Assembly (NCBI GenBank): GCA_018660825.1
Contig: JABJJO010000062.1
Location: 18,612 to 82,611, forward strand
Origin: Planctomycetaceae bacterium
GTDB taxonomy: Bacteria > Planctomycetota > Planctomycetia > Pirellulales > Pirellulaceae
DNA: 64,000 nucleotides
Direction: 5' to 3'
The position numbers and the translations under genes are program-made. Below are positions 62,011 to 64,000 of this stretch, piece after piece. Each line of letters opens with the position of its first letter. The stretch's first letter is position 1. Under the pieces are notes generated by a model that worked only from the letters and a program-made list of their open reading frames with translations, did no database searches and was not told where the DNA came from.

Positions 62011-64000
62011 ATGGTAAACCGTAACCTAATTCGATCCTTAGAAGATACTGAACTGGTAGCTGAACTTGAAGAGATGTTTGGCGGAGACGATGATAACTCA
62101 ATTCTCGACAACGCGATTAACGCGGACGCCAATTTTGATGTCAACGCGATCGTAGATGGTCAAGTCATCTCAATAACCGACGGAGTCGTTCTCGTTGACG
62201 TCGGTGCCAAAAGTGAAGGCACCATCTCTATTAGTGAATGGGATCCCGGGGAAGAACAACCGACAGTCGGTTCCTCAGTACAAGTATTGATCGAAGAAGT
62301 TGAAGATGAATTGGGTCCGGCCAATGATCCCCATGGTTTGGTCACGCTGAGTAAACGGAAAGCTGAAAAGATTCTCGCTTGGACAGCGATGATGGAACAA
62401 ATCGATGAAGGTCAAATTGTTAAGGGCTTTGCTACGCGGAAAATCAAGGGCGGTTTGCTAGTCGATATTGGCGTAAACGTCTTCTTGCCAGCGAGTCAGG
62501 TTGACATCCGACGTCCACATGATATTGCTGATTACATTGGGCAAGAACTCGAATGCGAAGTACTTAAGATCGACGAAGCTAGGCGGAATATTGTTGTGTC
62601 GCGACGGTCGCTTATTGAGCGGCAGCGTAAAGCCGATCGAGAAGCACTTCTATCAACGCTTAACGAAGGTGAAACCAAGGTTGGCGTAGTCAAGAATATC
62701 GCCGATTTTGGTGCATTTGTAGATCTTGGCGGAATCGACGGTTTACTGCATATCACCGATATGAGTTGGGAACGTATAGGACACCCAACGGAAATGGTAA
62801 CAATCGATCAAGAAATTGAAGTTTTAATTTTGCGGATTGATCACGAAAAGGAGAAGATTGCTCTCGGACTTAAACAAAAGACGTCCAATCCTTGGGATGG
62901 TGTGGAAGAAAGATATGAAATCGGTGCTAAGGTCGAAGGCGAAGTTGTTAACGTGATGAGTTACGGCGTGTTCGTCAAACTCGAACCAGGTATTGAAGGA
63001 CTCGTCCACATTTCCGAAATGTCGTGGACTAAACGTATCAATCATCCGAATGAGATCGTTCAAATAGGTGATGAAATTGACGTTGTCGTTCTCTCGGTAA
63101 ATCGTGAGGGGCAACAATTATCACTGGGAATCAAACAAACACTAAGCAACCCGTGGACTGAGGTCGAAGCTAAATATCCTGTTGATGCGGTCGTAATGGG
63201 TTCGGTTAGGAACCTTACAAACTATGGGGCATTCATTGAACTCGAAGAGGGCATTGATGGTTTGTTGCACGTGTCAGACATTTCTTGGACTCGTAAAATC
63301 AGTCACCCAAATGAAGTCCTCGAAAAAGGACAAGAGATTGAGTGCAAGGTTCTATCTACTGATATTGAGCGACGACGAATTGCCTTGGGCGTGAAGCAAC
63401 TTGCCGCGGACCCTTGGGAATCCGAAATTCCTGAACGGTATCAACCTGGGCAAAAACTTTCTGGCAAAGTTACCAAAATAACTAACTTTGGGGTGTTTAT
63501 TAGTCTGGAAGATGGTCTTGAGGGCCTACTGCACATCAGCGAACTTGCGGACGAAAAGATCGAGAATCCCGAAGACCTAGTCAGCGTTGGCGATGAACTT
63601 GAGGTTAAGGTATTGAGAGTCGATATTGAGGATCGCAAGATCGGATTGTCACGCAAACGCGTCGATTGGCAAGACGATGGTATCGCGGATGAAAATGCCG
63701 TTCGACCAGAGCAATTTTTACCAAATGATCTTAAGGGGGGGTTGGGGAATGTCGGTCCGCTGTTCGCTTCTGAAGAAGAAGCCGCTGACGCTCCTGAAGA
63801 AGAAGCCGCTGACGCTCCTGAAGAAGAAGCCGCTGACGCTCCTGAAGAAGAAGCCGCTGACGCTCCTGAAGACGAAGCCGCTGACGCTCCTGAAGACGAA
63901 GCCGCTGACGCTCCTGAAGAAGAAGCCGCTGACGCTCCTGAAGAAGAAGCCGCTGATGCTCCTGAAGAAGAAGCCGCTGATGCTCCTGAAGAAGAAGCCG
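62011..64000 (+). CDS. rpsA: Ribosomal protein S1 with six S1 domains and a repeat tail (3' end outside window)
   Basis: The frame opens at ATG 62011 and is still open at the window end, so the gene is incomplete. Six S1 (OB-fold) domains can be counted, the first beginning at about residue 40 (NAIVDGQVISITDGVVLVDVG). Domains 3-6 are the most regular: VGVVKNIADFGAFVDLGG, EGEVVNVMSYGVFVKLE, MGSVRNLTNYGAFIELE, SGKVTKITNFGVFISLED, each followed by GLLHISE or a variant. S1 recruits mRNA to the 30S subunit. After about residue 585 the protein turns into tandem acidic octapeptides EEEAADAP. No clear ribosome site precedes the ATG, which is usual for rpsA. Confidence 0.95.
   Translation, partial: MVNRNLIRSLEDTELVAELEEMFGGDDDNSILDNAINADANFDVNAIVDGQVISITDGVVLVDVGAKSEGTISISEWDPGEEQPTVGSSVQVLIEEVEDELGPANDPHGLVTLSKRKAEKILAWTAMMEQIDEGQIVKGFATRKIKGGLLVDIGVNVFLPASQVDIRRPHDIADYIGQELECEVLKIDEARRNIVVSRRSLIERQRKADREALLSTLNEGETKVGVVKNIADFGAFVDLGGIDGLLHITDMSWERIGHPTEMVTIDQEIEVLILRIDHEKEKIALGLKQKTSNPWDGVEERYEIGAKVEGEVVNVMSYGVFVKLEPGIEGLVHISEMSWTKRINHPNEIVQIGDEIDVVVLSVNREGQQLSLGIKQTLSNPWTEVEAKYPVDAVVMGSVRNLTNYGAFIELEEGIDGLLHVSDISWTRKISHPNEVLEKGQEIECKVLSTDIERRRIALGVKQLAADPWESEIPERYQPGQKLSGKVTKITNFGVFISLEDGLEGLLHISELADEKIENPEDLVSVGDELEVKVLRVDIEDRKIGLSRKRVDWQDDGIADENAVRPEQFLPNDLKGGLGNVGPLFASEEEAADAPEEEAADAPEEEAADAPEEEAADAPEDEAADAPEDEAADAPEEEAADAPEEEAADAPEEEAADAPEEEA
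63772..64000 (+). repeat. 24-bp in-frame tandem repeat at the rpsA 3' end
   Basis: Nine complete 24-base units plus 13 bases of a tenth are seen, starting at 63772, 63796, 63820, 63844, 63868, 63892, 63916, 63940, 63964 and 63988. Each encodes EEEAADAP. Variation is minimal: two units carry a single A-to-C change giving EDEAADAP, and the last two complete units have GAT for GAC. The array continues past the window end. Near-identity at third positions points to recent unit duplication, not selection on protein alone. Confidence 0.97.

Noticed and set aside
63772..64000. CRISPR-like array
   Set aside because: Units are directly contiguous, with no spacers, and stay in the rpsA reading frame; this is a coding tandem repeat.

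Overview
The window reads as a chromosomal segment of a planctomycete, most likely Pirellulales-like (inference). The evidence is the gene repertoire: large Ser/Thr kinases with DWG motifs fused to coiled coil and WD40 domains, an ECF sigma factor paired with a kinase, a DUF1080 protein, a DUF6800-type small protein, a CehA/McbA metallohydrolase, an FG-GAP protein, a zinc-ribbon membrane protein, a prenyltransferase-repeat protein, and degenerate Mur ligases. Many genes lack a Shine-Dalgarno sequence, and GTG or TTG starts are common. No phage, insertion sequence or CRISPR array was seen.

Positions 1-13,400 are an accessory and signalling region. They hold the end of a DUF1080 hydrolase, two giant kinase-coiled coil-WD40 genes (one broken by a frameshift), a CE15-like esterase, an ECF sigma factor translationally coupled to a third kinase, a small gene behind a consensus sigma-54 promoter, and a LuxR-type regulator. 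Positions 13,600-17,300 hold an FG-GAP protein, an amidohydrolase and ferrochelatase.

Positions 17,300-33,800 (almost all minus strand) hold thiL-tsaE-addB-addA, an HtrA protease, an unusual MurE-like gene with an orphan Mur N-terminal domain, a SAMHD1-like HD hydrolase with membrane partners, and a tandem ACT protein. Positions 33,900-45,990 mix housekeeping genes (thioesterase, initiator tRNA, ispG, trmL) with planctomycete-type secreted or membrane proteins, an unassigned enolase-superfamily protein and an LpxL-Rieske-GNAT operon.

Positions 46,100-59,000 are a nearly continuous minus-strand housekeeping block. It contains pheA, aroF-type DAHP synthase, tpiA, secG and a probable long operon running yicC-gmk-rpoZ-coaC-coaB-SMP30-hydroxyacid dehydrogenase-rimO-pgsA-CPBP-Gfo/Idh. 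The right end holds dnaK behind a near-consensus sigma-54 promoter, a DUF6800 gene, and rpsA, whose C-terminus is an expanding 24-bp tandem repeat that runs off the window.

The most interesting signals are these: sigma-54-type promoters at dnaK, at a small orphan gene and possibly at htrA; the S1 repeat tail; the decayed MurE/MurF pair; the frameshifted kinase-WD40 gene; and an initiator tRNA with an altered anticodon stem. I did not find a clear new multi-gene defence or metabolic system.
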